This document shows positions 1 to 8,162 of a DNA stretch of 17,088 bases, piece after piece. Under the pieces are notes generated by a model. That model was not told the DNA's origin. It did not search any database and worked only from the letters and a program-made list of their open reading frames with translations. Source of the stretch: Bacteriovoracaceae bacterium UBA4097 (GTDB lineage Bacteria > Bdellovibrionota > Bacteriovoracia > Bacteriovoracales > Bacteriovoracaceae); assembly GCA_002381765.1 (NCBI GenBank), contig DFXX01000016.1, positions 1 to 17,088 on the forward strand. The letters are read 5' to 3'. The stretch's first letter is position 1. The number at the start of each line of letters is the position of its first letter. Made by a program: the position numbers and the translations under genes.

Positions 1-527
1 GTGCAGAGGATTCGGCTGTTGAGAAACATGCTAACGATATCTTGAAGGTCACGAGTGCTATGAGTGGGTGTGCGGATGCTTCGAAGTTGGTTGGGATTTG
101 TCTTGATGTTTTAGATAAAAGCTCTGCTCCAGTTGACAGTCCTTATATGTATAATTACGACAAGAAGATTCATGAAGCTGCCTGTGCAGACCCAGAAAAA
201 GATTCAGAAGAAATCGTGAATAAGAAAATCAGAAATATGTGGTCTAAATTGGATAAAGACCTCAAATGCGACAGGGCAAATTGGGAAGTTCCAAAAGGTG
301 GAATACTAAAATATGCAGTAAAGATGCAGGCATTTGATTTAATCTCATCGGCCGCCGAAATCTGGAAGCTAGATTTAAACATAACAGATCCCACCGATGA
401 CAGAACTTTACTGGACTATGTTGAACATGAAATAAACCGCAATAAAGGTGATAGACTCGAGCGTATTTTAAAGGGGTATTACCAGATCCTACGTAAGGCC
501 GGAGCTAAACACAAAAAAGAATTATGA
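1..527 (+). CDS. C-terminal part of an unknown protein with an ankyrin-like end (5' partial)
   Basis: The reading frame is open to the window edge (first full codon at base 3), so the start lies outside the window. A TTG at 42 is only an internal codon. About 174 residues are visible. I do not recognise the family. The last 75 residues have the rhythm of a degenerate ankyrin repeat: ILKYAVKMQAFDLI, a helix, then DLNITDPTDDRTLLDYVEHEI and a final helix ending RKAGAKHKKEL. The rest is charged and helical with four scattered cysteines, which could suit an exported protein, but no signal peptide is visible because the N-terminus is missing. The stop overlaps the start of the next gene in ATGA (524-527), so the two are probably cotranscribed and translationally coupled. 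The DNA is AT-rich, like the first half of the next gene. Confidence 0.7.
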   Translation, partial: AEDSAVEKHANDILKVTSAMSGCADASKLVGICLDVLDKSSAPVDSPYMYNYDKKIHEAACADPEKDSEEIVNKKIRNMWSKLDKDLKCDRANWEVPKGGILKYAVKMQAFDLISSAAEIWKLDLNITDPTDDRTLLDYVEHEINRNKGDRLERILKGYYQILRKAGAKHKKEL

Positions 528-2914
528 AAATCTTACTTGCAACGTTTTTATTATTAGGAGCGACCTCTGCTTTTTCTATAGATGAAGAGTGTGAAGACTA
601 TTCTGAGATTGAGAAAATGGCCGAAAGTTTTCAAATACCGAATTGCTCTCGGAAGCCAGTCCTCTTTCCGGCAACACGGGGAGATCTTTCTAAGCTTTGT
701 AATGAATGCATTCCTGATTTTGATAAGGCCATGTCAGTCTATGGTATTCCAAGAAGAAAAAATAAAATCAACTTAAACAAGACATTACTTGATGAGCTTA
801 AGAAGTCTCTTTCAGGGAACTTATTAGATATTGTTTCCTTAAGGTCAGCATTTCCGACCGGTGCAGATTTTAGCAAGGCTATTGATTCTTGCAGTTTAGA
901 TCAGTTTGAAAAGAAACTTGCGTCTAAAAATTGCTTACAAAACACAAACTTCGATGAATTAAAAAAGCAGCTTTCAGTAGAGCTGGCAAACCTATTCAAT
1001 ACCAGTGCCCCAAAAGAAGATAACGGTATCCTTAATAGATCAAAATCCCCCTATGCATGTAGCATTTCAGACAAGGATATTTTGTGGTCGAAATCTTTAA
1101 GTTTAGAGCAAGAGCTCTCGAGTGAAATTATTAGTAAGATAAAAAATCTTTCTGCCAGTGATCCTTTATCATTAGTGGAAGAATTAAAAGGTATAGAATC
1201 AAGTGCACCACTTGTCGACCTTATGCGGTCTCATCCAATATTTTCTCAATTGATGTCTGATCCCCAGAGATTCGTTTCTTTTTTTAAATCCTTGGAGCAC
1301 CCCACAAGTACTGAGTCTTTAAGAAAATCTCTTTATAACACTCAAGATGTTAACCAAGCTCTCGTAAATGGAATTGCAACAAAATGTCAGAAAGCTTTGG
1401 AAACATTTGAAGAAGTCTCTTGTTCTGATGATTTCAGAAAAGGGAAAGTCAAGATTTCTGAACTTAAGACACCAAATCCATTGATCGACATTGGCCTTAC
1501 TTCTAATAGTAAGTTCATCGATCCTTCCATTGAAAACCCTTTTGAAACAAATGAGCGTTTGTTAAGTCTATGTGAAGTGCAGACTGATAAACCTCAATCA
1601 ATTGACATCCTTAAAGAGATGAGACAAATTTCGGACTGGATGCCAGAAGAATATTCAAGCATTCAGTTTGGTGAATATAGAAGTTTTAAGTATGAAAACG
1701 AGATTGGTAGTTCCAGAACAGTCCTCTGCTCAATAGAAAAGAATAGTGGAAAATGTGATTCAAGTGAATACAGCTGCCGCCTCTACAACATCTACAAAAA
1801 ATCTAAAGATCAAAACTCCCAAGAAGGTCGCCTCGCCTCTTCCAGCGATGAAGGAGTGAATCAACTCCTAAGATCCTTCATAGGCTCCCCTAAGGAGATT
1901 CCTGCCGAAACACGAGCAGTCCTGGTCTCCCAAGGGATTTTGCCGAAGAATGATCAAGGTGAATATGTTGCTCAGCCTGATGTTCCGGAAAGACGTCCTG
2001 GTTACTTGAATAATCAAGTTGCGAGTTCAGCTGGAAGTGCCCCAGCTTCTCCTGCTCCGGCCCCCACCTTAGCAAGAACGGCGAGCTTAAACTCAGCTTC
2101 TAGAAATGCTCAGAGAGAGGCTGATTATACGACAGGTTTTGGTACAGCAACTCCCACTAATTATGCTTCTGATTATTCGGATCTAATTGAAAGCAGTAAA
2201 GAGCTCTCTTCTATCAATGATGAGATCATGCGGCGTCTTTCTCAAAGAGCGGCCAGCTCCAATCAAGAGAAAGCTCCTGCCACAAAAGATGAGGCCCGTA
2301 AGGTTGCGAAGGCGGTGGCCAAAGAGAGAAATTTCGCTTTGACTCCCGCTCAAGAGACTGCTCTCGCGGATAGTTATATTGCGAGTGCGGCACCTGCCTT
2401 CCCTAGTATTCGCGAAGAAGATAAGGCGGCTTTAGATCCGGGAATGAGTGCGACCGAGAGCTGGAAGAAAGAGCAGAAGCTTAAGGCGCTGGCCGGAATG
2501 CAGGGAGCTCAGCAAAGTGGGGCCGCTCGTGGAATTACTTCAAGTGACTCTCCGGATGAGGCAAGCAGCTCAGAGAAAGAGCAGCAGAAAAATTTGAGTA
2601 CGGTTGCACTTAATATCGCAGAAGATAAAATTCGCTTAAATCTCTCGGATGTATTGAATGATAAGATTTTAAAAAACGATTCGGAGGGCCAGCTCCTCAA
2701 AATATTTCTGCAGAATAAGAAAGATTTCATCCTACAAGTGAACAATCAATCTTTCAGAGTGAATTTTGATAAAACTTCCAGATCGTTCAAAGTTCTCTTT
2801 GACTCAGGTGATCCTGAGAAGGCAGGTCAACTCAAGCCTCAACTAGAGCGATTCTTTAATCGAGTCAATTCACACACGCTCTCAGAAATGCGCAAATCCT
2901 TCCTTTCCAATTAA
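524..2914 (+). CDS. Large exported protein of unknown function, Cys-bearing N-half and Ala/Ser-rich C-half
   Basis: I do not recognise this 796-residue protein. It starts with a Sec-type signal peptide (MKILLATFLLLGATSA, likely cleavage near residue 16), so it should act in the periplasm or outside the cell. Residues 20-420 hold all 13 cysteines, including a CxxC at 59-62, which suggests disulfide-bonded globular domains. After Cys418 there is none. Residues about 500-530 are an Ala/Pro/Ser linker (SAPASPAPAPTLARTAS). Residues 555-690 are Ala-, Glu- and Lys-rich and probably helical. Residues 695-796 look like a compact alpha/beta C-terminal domain (LLKIFLQNKKDFILQVNNQS). The ATG at 524 overlaps the previous stop. 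Base composition rises from about 35% GC (1021-1260) to about 53% GC (2221-2460) by hand count, so the gene may be a mosaic. Existence of the gene is secure; function is unknown. Confidence 0.85.
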   Translation: MKILLATFLLLGATSAFSIDEECEDYSEIEKMAESFQIPNCSRKPVLFPATRGDLSKLCNECIPDFDKAMSVYGIPRRKNKINLNKTLLDELKKSLSGNLLDIVSLRSAFPTGADFSKAIDSCSLDQFEKKLASKNCLQNTNFDELKKQLSVELANLFNTSAPKEDNGILNRSKSPYACSISDKDILWSKSLSLEQELSSEIISKIKNLSASDPLSLVEELKGIESSAPLVDLMRSHPIFSQLMSDPQRFVSFFKSLEHPTSTESLRKSLYNTQDVNQALVNGIATKCQKALETFEEVSCSDDFRKGKVKISELKTPNPLIDIGLTSNSKFIDPSIENPFETNERLLSLCEVQTDKPQSIDILKEMRQISDWMPEEYSSIQFGEYRSFKYENEIGSSRTVLCSIEKNSGKCDSSEYSCRLYNIYKKSKDQNSQEGRLASSSDEGVNQLLRSFIGSPKEIPAETRAVLVSQGILPKNDQGEYVAQPDVPERRPGYLNNQVASSAGSAPASPAPAPTLARTASLNSASRNAQREADYTTGFGTATPTNYASDYSDLIESSKELSSINDEIMRRLSQRAASSNQEKAPATKDEARKVAKAVAKERNFALTPAQETALADSYIASAAPAFPSIREEDKAALDPGMSATESWKKEQKLKALAGMQGAQQSGAARGITSSDSPDEASSSEKEQQKNLSTVALNIAEDKIRLNLSDVLNDKILKNDSEGQLLKIFLQNKKDFILQVNNQSFRVNFDKTSRSFKVLFDSGDPEKAGQLKPQLERFFNRVNSHTLSEMRKSFLSN

Positions 2915-2958
2915 TCCCTTTCGTGGCAAATTTCGGGCTGATAGGCAAAGGACTTAGC

Positions 2959-4137
2959 ATGTACCGTCAGGCCCTCTTTTCACTTACCGTGCTTTTCTTC
3001 ATGATGGGCTTCATTACCTGTTTGAATGATATTCTCGTCCCCTACCTCAAGGAAGTTTTTAAGCTCGATTATAGTAAAGCTGCACTCGTTCAGTTTTGCT
3101 TCTTTGCGGCCTATGGTTTGACATCCATTCCTGCCAGCAAGGTCATCGGAAAGGTGGGTTATCAAAAGACGATGGTCTATGGCTTCATCCTCACCGCCAT
3201 AGGCTGCTTGATGTTTTTCCCGGCGGTTCAGTTTAGTACCTACTCGCTCTTTCTTTTAGCACTCTTTGTCCTTGCATCGGGTATCGTGATGCTACAGGTA
3301 GCGGCCAATCCCTTTGTATCCCTTCTAGGACCGCGAGAATCGGCTTCTTCTCGCCTCACCATGGTGCAGGCCTTTAATTCTTTTGGAACATTTCTCGCTC
3401 CTTTTTTCGGCTCATATTTTATTCTCTCAAAACTCAATGTCTCCACCGATGATCCCTCGGGTCTTCGATACCCTTATTTATTTATTGCGGCGGTTTTGGG
3501 TGTCATTGCTGTATTTCTCGCCCGCTTGAAATTTCCAAAGAGTGAAGAGAACTATGATGGTGTTTCTGGATCATGGATGGAATGGAAGGCTGTTATAAAT
3601 GAGCCACATCTCGTCTTAGGGATGTTGGGCATTTTTTGCTATGTGGGAGCGGAAGTCGCTATCGGTAGTTTTCTAGTCAATTACGTTATGGACCGAGTCT
3701 CTATGCCGGAGACTCAAGCGGCCAATATGGTGGCCCTTTATTGGGGAGGTGCCATGGCCGGAAGATTTTTAGGCATTTATACCTTAAGAGAATTCCCTCC
3801 AGGTAAAGTCCTTACGGTTCATTCCCTACTCTCCATTGCTTTAATACTTATTTCTATCAATTCTTTTGGCATGCGTGCTGTCTATAGCATTGTCTTAGTG
3901 GGAGTGTGTAACTCCATCATGTTCCCAACCATTTTTACCTTGGCCATAAGAGGCATGAGTGAGCACCGTATACAGAAGGCTTCTGGTCTTCTTAGTACCG
4001 CCATCATTGGAGGAGCACTAATTCCGGTCATAACGGGCCAGATGGCCGATTCCTATGGACTAAGAGTGGCCTTCTTATTGCCGGCGCTCTGCTATGGCTA
4101 TATTGCTTTATTTGGAGTTAAGAGTCAGAAAGCCTAA
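2959..4137 (+). CDS. FHS-family sugar/H+ symporter (FucP/GluP-like MFS transporter)
   Basis: This is a 392-residue inner-membrane transporter of the major facilitator superfamily with about 12 hydrophobic segments. The segment GFITCLNDILVPYLK (residues 18-31) is the N-terminal signature of the fucose/galactose/glucose symporters and contains Asp24, which matches the proton-coupling Asp of E. coli FucP. The fourth helix reads LQVAANPFVSLLGP, with Gln113 where FucP has Glu135. As I recall the family, this suits the glucose/galactose (GluP) branch better than the fucose branch. AFNSFGTFLAP (138-148) is also typical. I chose ATG 2959 because AAAGGA lies 6 nt upstream. An in-frame GTG at 2923 has no ribosome site. 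The gene follows the 796-aa gene by 44 nt with no terminator seen, so it may be read from the same transcript. Its stop interlocks with that of the PilZ gene. Family is confident; substrate is inferred. Confidence 0.9.
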   Translation: MYRQALFSLTVLFFMMGFITCLNDILVPYLKEVFKLDYSKAALVQFCFFAAYGLTSIPASKVIGKVGYQKTMVYGFILTAIGCLMFFPAVQFSTYSLFLLALFVLASGIVMLQVAANPFVSLLGPRESASSRLTMVQAFNSFGTFLAPFFGSYFILSKLNVSTDDPSGLRYPYLFIAAVLGVIAVFLARLKFPKSEENYDGVSGSWMEWKAVINEPHLVLGMLGIFCYVGAEVAIGSFLVNYVMDRVSMPETQAANMVALYWGGAMAGRFLGIYTLREFPPGKVLTVHSLLSIALILISINSFGMRAVYSIVLVGVCNSIMFPTIFTLAIRGMSEHRIQKASGLLSTAIIGGALIPVITGQMADSYGLRVAFLLPALCYGYIALFGVKSQKA

Positions 4138-4835
4138 TAGCGATGAGCAATAAAGTTATCGATCACATCATCTGGAAAGACACCCGAGAGCTTTAATCCC
4201 ACCTTCAGATCTTTTTGCTTTCGGCTACGGTATTTTGCGTCGAGTTCTGTATTCATATAGACCACTTCGGCCAGGATAGGATGCTCAAGACGCATATTAT
4301 TTAATTGCGTGACCCAAATGATACGATTGTTTTTAAGAAAAGAGCGATTCTGCTCGGAGATGATAAAGCCCAATCCATAGTAGGAGATATCGATCGCCCG
4401 GACCTTTAGCTCTCCCACGCCTTCACTTCTCACTCCCCCTGTAGCTGGCTTTAAATGAATAAAGCTCTCAACATCAGTTGGAAGCTGGTGGCGCATATGC
4501 TCCCTTAGCTCCTCGGTTTTGATCTCTGTTGGAAAAGAGAAATGCAGAGAGTTTACACCCAAACGAAATTCGGTCACTTTGAATACACTGGTGCGATAAT
4601 CTAGCTTCACGTAGAGAGGAAGTTCGGTCTCGACCTTATGGGCCTCGGAATTAAAATAGACCACCACTTCTCTGGAAACAAAATCTATTTCAAAATGATG
4701 AACCGTCACAATACTCTTCCCATGAGGATGAGACTGCCAAAGGAAATTATCTTGTAATGAAGAGGCCTTTTGCAGGATTCTCAGGATTTCCCGATACTCA
4801 CTACTGGACCTGAAATTATCGAGGTTAATGGTCAT
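4134..4835 (-). CDS. PilZ-domain protein, probable cyclic-di-GMP receptor
   Basis: This 233-residue cytoplasmic protein has a PilZ domain from about residue 108 to 222. The two c-di-GMP binding elements are present: RxxxR as REHMR (111-115) and DxSxxG as DISYYG (149-154), followed by the usual strand-rich ending DLKVGLKLSG (209-218). Residues 1-105 form a separate beta-rich N-terminal domain, an arrangement like YcgR-type proteins, which slow flagella or bind other partners when c-di-GMP rises. The similarity of that N-terminal domain to YcgR is inferred from layout, not a clear match. A TAG lies just upstream of the ATG in frame, and AGAGG abuts the ATG with no spacing, so initiation may be leaderless. 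The gene stands alone on the minus strand and converges on the sugar transporter. Its partner process (motility, predation, polysaccharide) is not shown by context. Confidence 0.85.
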   Translation of the reverse strand: MTINLDNFRSSSEYREILRILQKASSLQDNFLWQSHPHGKSIVTVHHFEIDFVSREVVVYFNSEAHKVETELPLYVKLDYRTSVFKVTEFRLGVNSLHFSFPTEIKTEELREHMRHQLPTDVESFIHLKPATGGVRSEGVGELKVRAIDISYYGLGFIISEQNRSFLKNNRIIWVTQLNNMRLEHPILAEVVYMNTELDAKYRSRKQKDLKVGLKLSGVFPDDVIDNFIAHRY

Positions 4836-4841
4836 CCTCTA

Positions 4842-4871
4842 ATGATGACAATAAACAAGGTCCTTTGACAA
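4842..4871 (-). promoter_or_regulatory. Putative promoter of the PilZ gene
   Basis: On the minus strand TTGTCA (4871-4866) is followed after 18 nt by CATCAT (4847-4842), a partial sigma-70 pair (5/6 and 4/6 matches). The expected transcription start would fall at or next to the ATG at 4835, which fits a leaderless mRNA. Sequence match only. Confidence 0.3.
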
Positions 4872-4947
4872 CCTTTTGGGGCAATATGAAGCAATGCTTG
4901 TTTCACTGCTCATGTAAACATGTGAGAATGAACGGTTGGAGGTCTAT

Positions 4948-5748
4948 ATGTTAAACTTCTTTGGTCGGTCTTTTGACGGAATGGTGACTTGTCTTATCTT
5001 CCTTATTCTCTGCTATTCTTGTGCGGCTAAGAAATTAGTGGTGAATAATGCAGACACATTACTTGAGCACCAGATTACTAAAAGGCTTCCTCTCTATTCG
5101 AAACAAAAGAAGGCCCTATCCGAAGATGTCACCCAATTCCTTAAGGAACAAAAACCTCGGGCGAGGGAAGTTCTTCCCGTAATAGATAAAATAAACATCG
5201 ATAATTCAGATGAAATCGGTGATCACTACCGGGCCCTCGCAAAAAACTATGATCAGATCGCCTTAGACTTTTCTCGAGTACTCTCCAAGCACATGGCCAA
5301 GCTTGACTCCAAACAACAAAAAGACTTTTTTAATACACTTGCGCAGGAAAACCGAGAGCTCAAGAAAAAGGATCCCGAAGAGAGAACCGAGAAAATACAG
5401 GAGCGTTTTGAAAATTTCTTTGGCTCCATTAATGAAAAACAAAAGCAGAAGCTGACTGATCTCCATGAGCATTTTGAAGCACGAAATAAAGAAAGGATTC
5501 TCAGAAGGATTGAGCTTCATGCAGAATTTGAAAGAATCTTCAAGAATGATCTCTCGCCTGAATCTCGCCAGGATCTTTTTGTAAAATCATATGCTGATTA
5601 TCAGAAGAGAAGTGTCGACCATAAGAAGAATATAGAGCTTATTAAGGCCATATTACCGACTGTCTCTGAGAAGCAGAAAGAATTTTTCAAATCTCGTACC
5701 AGAGAAGTAAAAGAAATTTTAAAATATTTCCTTGAAGCGAGCTACTAG
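4948..5748 (+). CDS. Membrane-anchored, charged helical protein, possible DUF6279-like lipoprotein
   Basis: The 266-residue product has a hydrophobic N-terminal segment (residues 11-24) ending LILCYSC, then about 240 very charged, helical residues. Cys25 after Ser24 could be a lipidated cysteine, but the -3 and -2 positions (Cys, Tyr) do not fit a standard lipobox, so it may be an uncleaved anchor. The body repeats short units of the type [LIV]-x-x-[KE]-[QS]-[KR]: SKQKKAL (51-57), DSKQQKDFF (120-128), NEKQKQKL (162-169), SEKQKEFF (240-247). This layout and the spacing of basic helices remind me of the DUF6279 lipoproteins of proteobacteria, whose role is unknown. That link is tentative. I chose ATG 4948 because GGAGG at 4938-4942 precedes it by 5 nt. 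The in-frame TTG at 4936 overlaps that ribosome site. Its stop interlocks with the ligD stop. Confidence 0.75.
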   Translation: MLNFFGRSFDGMVTCLIFLILCYSCAAKKLVVNNADTLLEHQITKRLPLYSKQKKALSEDVTQFLKEQKPRAREVLPVIDKINIDNSDEIGDHYRALAKNYDQIALDFSRVLSKHMAKLDSKQQKDFFNTLAQENRELKKKDPEERTEKIQERFENFFGSINEKQKQKLTDLHEHFEARNKERILRRIELHAEFERIFKNDLSPESRQDLFVKSYADYQKRSVDHKKNIELIKAILPTVSEKQKEFFKSRTREVKEILKYFLEASY

Positions 5749-8159
5749 GCAACCTTCTTCACCGGTTTTAATATCTCAATTTTCTGTTTTAGCTTAAGCA
5801 TTCCCTTCCAAGGATCAACCTTGCGGGCCTTGAGTTTCTTGAGTGCCTTGGGCAGTGTGAATTCCTGTGGCCCCTTGATCTTTTTCAGTTCCTTCCAATC
5901 TACCGGCATGGCAATAGCACTTAAGGGCTTGGTTCTAAGAGAATAAGGAACAACTGCTGTGGCCCCGTAACCATTTCTAAGATAATCCACAAAGATTTTA
6001 TCCTGCCTAATTTTCTTAGACATATTGGCCGTGTAGAGATCAGGATGCCGCGAGACTAGTTCCAGGGCGAGGCTCTGCGAAAAAGATTTTATTTGGTCCC
6101 AAGAATAGATTGGAGCTACCGGAATATGCACATGAAGCCCTTTTCCACCGGTGAGTTTAACAAAACTTTGAAGCCCCAGATCCTCCAGCATTTCTTTTAA
6201 TTCAAAGGCCCCTTCCACCACTTGCTTCCAACTAATACCAGGCCCAGGATCAAAATCCATCACAATCTGATCGGGCCTCATATAGTCGTCCTTATGGCAA
6301 TTCCAGGCATGCAGTTCAAAGGCATTAAGCTGAACTAACTCGAGAAGGCCTTCCACAGAATCGATAGAGAGATAGGTTCCCTCTCCCTTATCTTCTTTGA
6401 TGGGAAAGGTATGAAAAGCATCGGGAATATTTCCCGTGACGTGCTTTTGGAAAAAGCATTTCCCTTCTGATCCATGAGGACAACGAACAAGCGATAGTGG
6501 TCGATCTTCCAAGTAGGGCAGCATGTGCTTGGAAATTTCATGATAGAAATCGGCAATTTGTTGTTTGGTAATTCTTTCTTTCTGAAAAAGTATTTTATCA
6601 GGAGAAGAAATACTCACCCCTTTCTCTTTCTTGGGAGTGCTCTTCTTTTTGCTGACATTTTTCTTAGGCTTTTCCAGATGAATTTCTTTTGCAGGTTTAT
6701 CATCTCTCATTCCTTGAAAGACAGGGGTTCTTAAAATGCCTTCATCCGTCCATTGAGAGAAAGAAACTTCACATACTTTCTCTGCCGATACCCAGTGGAT
6801 ATCCTTTCCTTTAGGAGATTTCTTATCAAAAGGAGACTCTTTCTGCTCAAGGCTCGTAAGCATCTTTCTGAGTTCTCTCAAAGTTTTTTGATTAAAACCC
6901 GTACCTACGCGACCAGCGTAGCGCAGATCATTCCCTTCATAGACCCCAAGAAGAAGTGCCCCAATCCCAGTGCGACCTCCCTTTGGCTCAGTCCAGCCCC
7001 CAATTATAAACTCTTGCCTTGCTCCACACTTGGTCTTCGTCCAGAGATCATTTCTTCCTGATGAATAAGGACTGTCAGCAAGCTTAGAGATCATTCCCTC
7101 GAGTTTAAGCTCGCAAGCTGTTTTATAAAAGTCATGACTATCTTCCATGAAGTGTTCACTGAAAACGACATTATCGGGTACATCTTTCATGAGCTCGAGG
7201 AGCATCTCTTTTCTTTCTAGAAGCGGCAGAGGTCTCAAATCTTTCCCATTAAGATAAAGTAGATCAAAGACATAGTATTTCAAGTGCTTATCATCTTTGG
7301 ATTTAAGGGAGTTCTGAAGCATTTGAAAATGAGATCGTCCTTCACTATCGAGGACCACGATTTCGCCATCAAGAATTGCGTTTTGCACCGGAAATTTTCC
7401 GGTCGCTGAGAGTAAGAAGGGAAAGCTATTACTCCAATTAAGACCATTACGAGTATAGAATTCGGCCACACCATTTTTAATATGGGCCTGAATGCGATAA
7501 CCATCATACTTCATCTCATGCATCCATCCCTCATCCTGAGAAGGAGGAATGCTAACTAAGCGCGGAAGTTGGGGCCTAATAAAGCCTGGCCAGGGATCTT
7601 TCCCCATAGGAATCGCCGCACTCTTTTTAGCACGTGACTTTTTCTTGACCGTCTCTTTAGGAATCTCTACTTCGGCTTCATCATGCCGCTTAATAAGCAG
7701 CCAGTTATTCTTCGCTCCCTTATAATGGGTTTTAATGAGTATCCATTTTCCACTGAGCTTATTCCCTTTGAGAGAAAATTCTAGTCTCCCATTTTTTAGA
7801 GCTGCAACAGGATCTTCCTCCTCGGTCTCCCAAGTTCCATTATCCCAGATAAAGACTTCTCCTCCCCCATACTCACCCTTAGGGATAGTACCGTGGAAGG
7901 TGGCATAGCCTAAGGGATGATCTTCTGTTTGAACGGCGAGCCTCTTATCGGCTGGATCAAGAGATGGCCCCTTTGGAACCGCCCAACTTTTGAGAACTCC
8001 CTCGAGTTCAAGTCGAAAATCATAATGCAGCCTTCGAGCATGATGTTCTTGAATAACAAAGATGAGTTCTTTCTTTTTCTTTCGAACCTTCTTCTTCCCG
8101 CTAGGCTCCTTAGTTTTTGAAAAATCTCTTTTTTTATTATATTCTTTGAGGTCTCCCAT
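5745..8159 (-). CDS. ligD: Multifunctional DNA ligase D (phosphoesterase-ligase-polymerase)
   Basis: LigD seals double-strand breaks in bacterial non-homologous end joining with Ku. This 804-residue copy has all three domains in the order phosphoesterase, ligase, polymerase. Phosphoesterase, about 30-160: the metal-site residues are visible as H39, H45 and D47 (EHHARRLHYD), H81 and Y85. ATP-dependent ligase, about 190-495: motif I EMKYDGYR with nucleophile Lys217, then YVFDLLYLNG (296-305), EGMISK (354-359) and WTKTK (373-377). Primase-polymerase, about 515-800: DFDPGPG with metal ligands Asp635 and Asp637, GGKGLHVHIP (671-680) and Asp725 in VDYLRNGYGATAVVPYS. Lys-rich linkers at 165-182 and 496-515 separate the domains. 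The length fits full LigD of the Pseudomonas type, and no key residue is missing. The start lies 3 nt after the ku stop, with GCAGG upstream, so the two form an operon and are probably coupled. Confidence 0.97.
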   Translation of the reverse strand: MGDLKEYNKKRDFSKTKEPSGKKKVRKKKKELIFVIQEHHARRLHYDFRLELEGVLKSWAVPKGPSLDPADKRLAVQTEDHPLGYATFHGTIPKGEYGGGEVFIWDNGTWETEEEDPVAALKNGRLEFSLKGNKLSGKWILIKTHYKGAKNNWLLIKRHDEAEVEIPKETVKKKSRAKKSAAIPMGKDPWPGFIRPQLPRLVSIPPSQDEGWMHEMKYDGYRIQAHIKNGVAEFYTRNGLNWSNSFPFLLSATGKFPVQNAILDGEIVVLDSEGRSHFQMLQNSLKSKDDKHLKYYVFDLLYLNGKDLRPLPLLERKEMLLELMKDVPDNVVFSEHFMEDSHDFYKTACELKLEGMISKLADSPYSSGRNDLWTKTKCGARQEFIIGGWTEPKGGRTGIGALLLGVYEGNDLRYAGRVGTGFNQKTLRELRKMLTSLEQKESPFDKKSPKGKDIHWVSAEKVCEVSFSQWTDEGILRTPVFQGMRDDKPAKEIHLEKPKKNVSKKKSTPKKEKGVSISSPDKILFQKERITKQQIADFYHEISKHMLPYLEDRPLSLVRCPHGSEGKCFFQKHVTGNIPDAFHTFPIKEDKGEGTYLSIDSVEGLLELVQLNAFELHAWNCHKDDYMRPDQIVMDFDPGPGISWKQVVEGAFELKEMLEDLGLQSFVKLTGGKGLHVHIPVAPIYSWDQIKSFSQSLALELVSRHPDLYTANMSKKIRQDKIFVDYLRNGYGATAVVPYSLRTKPLSAIAMPVDWKELKKIKGPQEFTLPKALKKLKARKVDPWKGMLKLKQKIEILKPVKKVA

Positions 8160-8162
8160 ACA

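Noticed and set aside
2026..2080. Repetitive Ala/Pro/Ser coding stretch
   Set aside because: Low-complexity linker in the 796-aa protein, not a DNA repeat or CRISPR-like array.
4865..4870. TTGACA boxes on the plus strand at 4865, 9149 and 14965, and TTGACG at 13823
   Set aside because: None has a recognisable -10 box at 16-18 nt. They may be real with an unusual -10, but I could not find a shared downstream motif.
4879..4892. GG-N10-GC sigma-54-like spacing before the helical anchored protein
   Set aside because: Flanking bases do not fit the TGGCAC/TTGC consensus and no activator site was seen.
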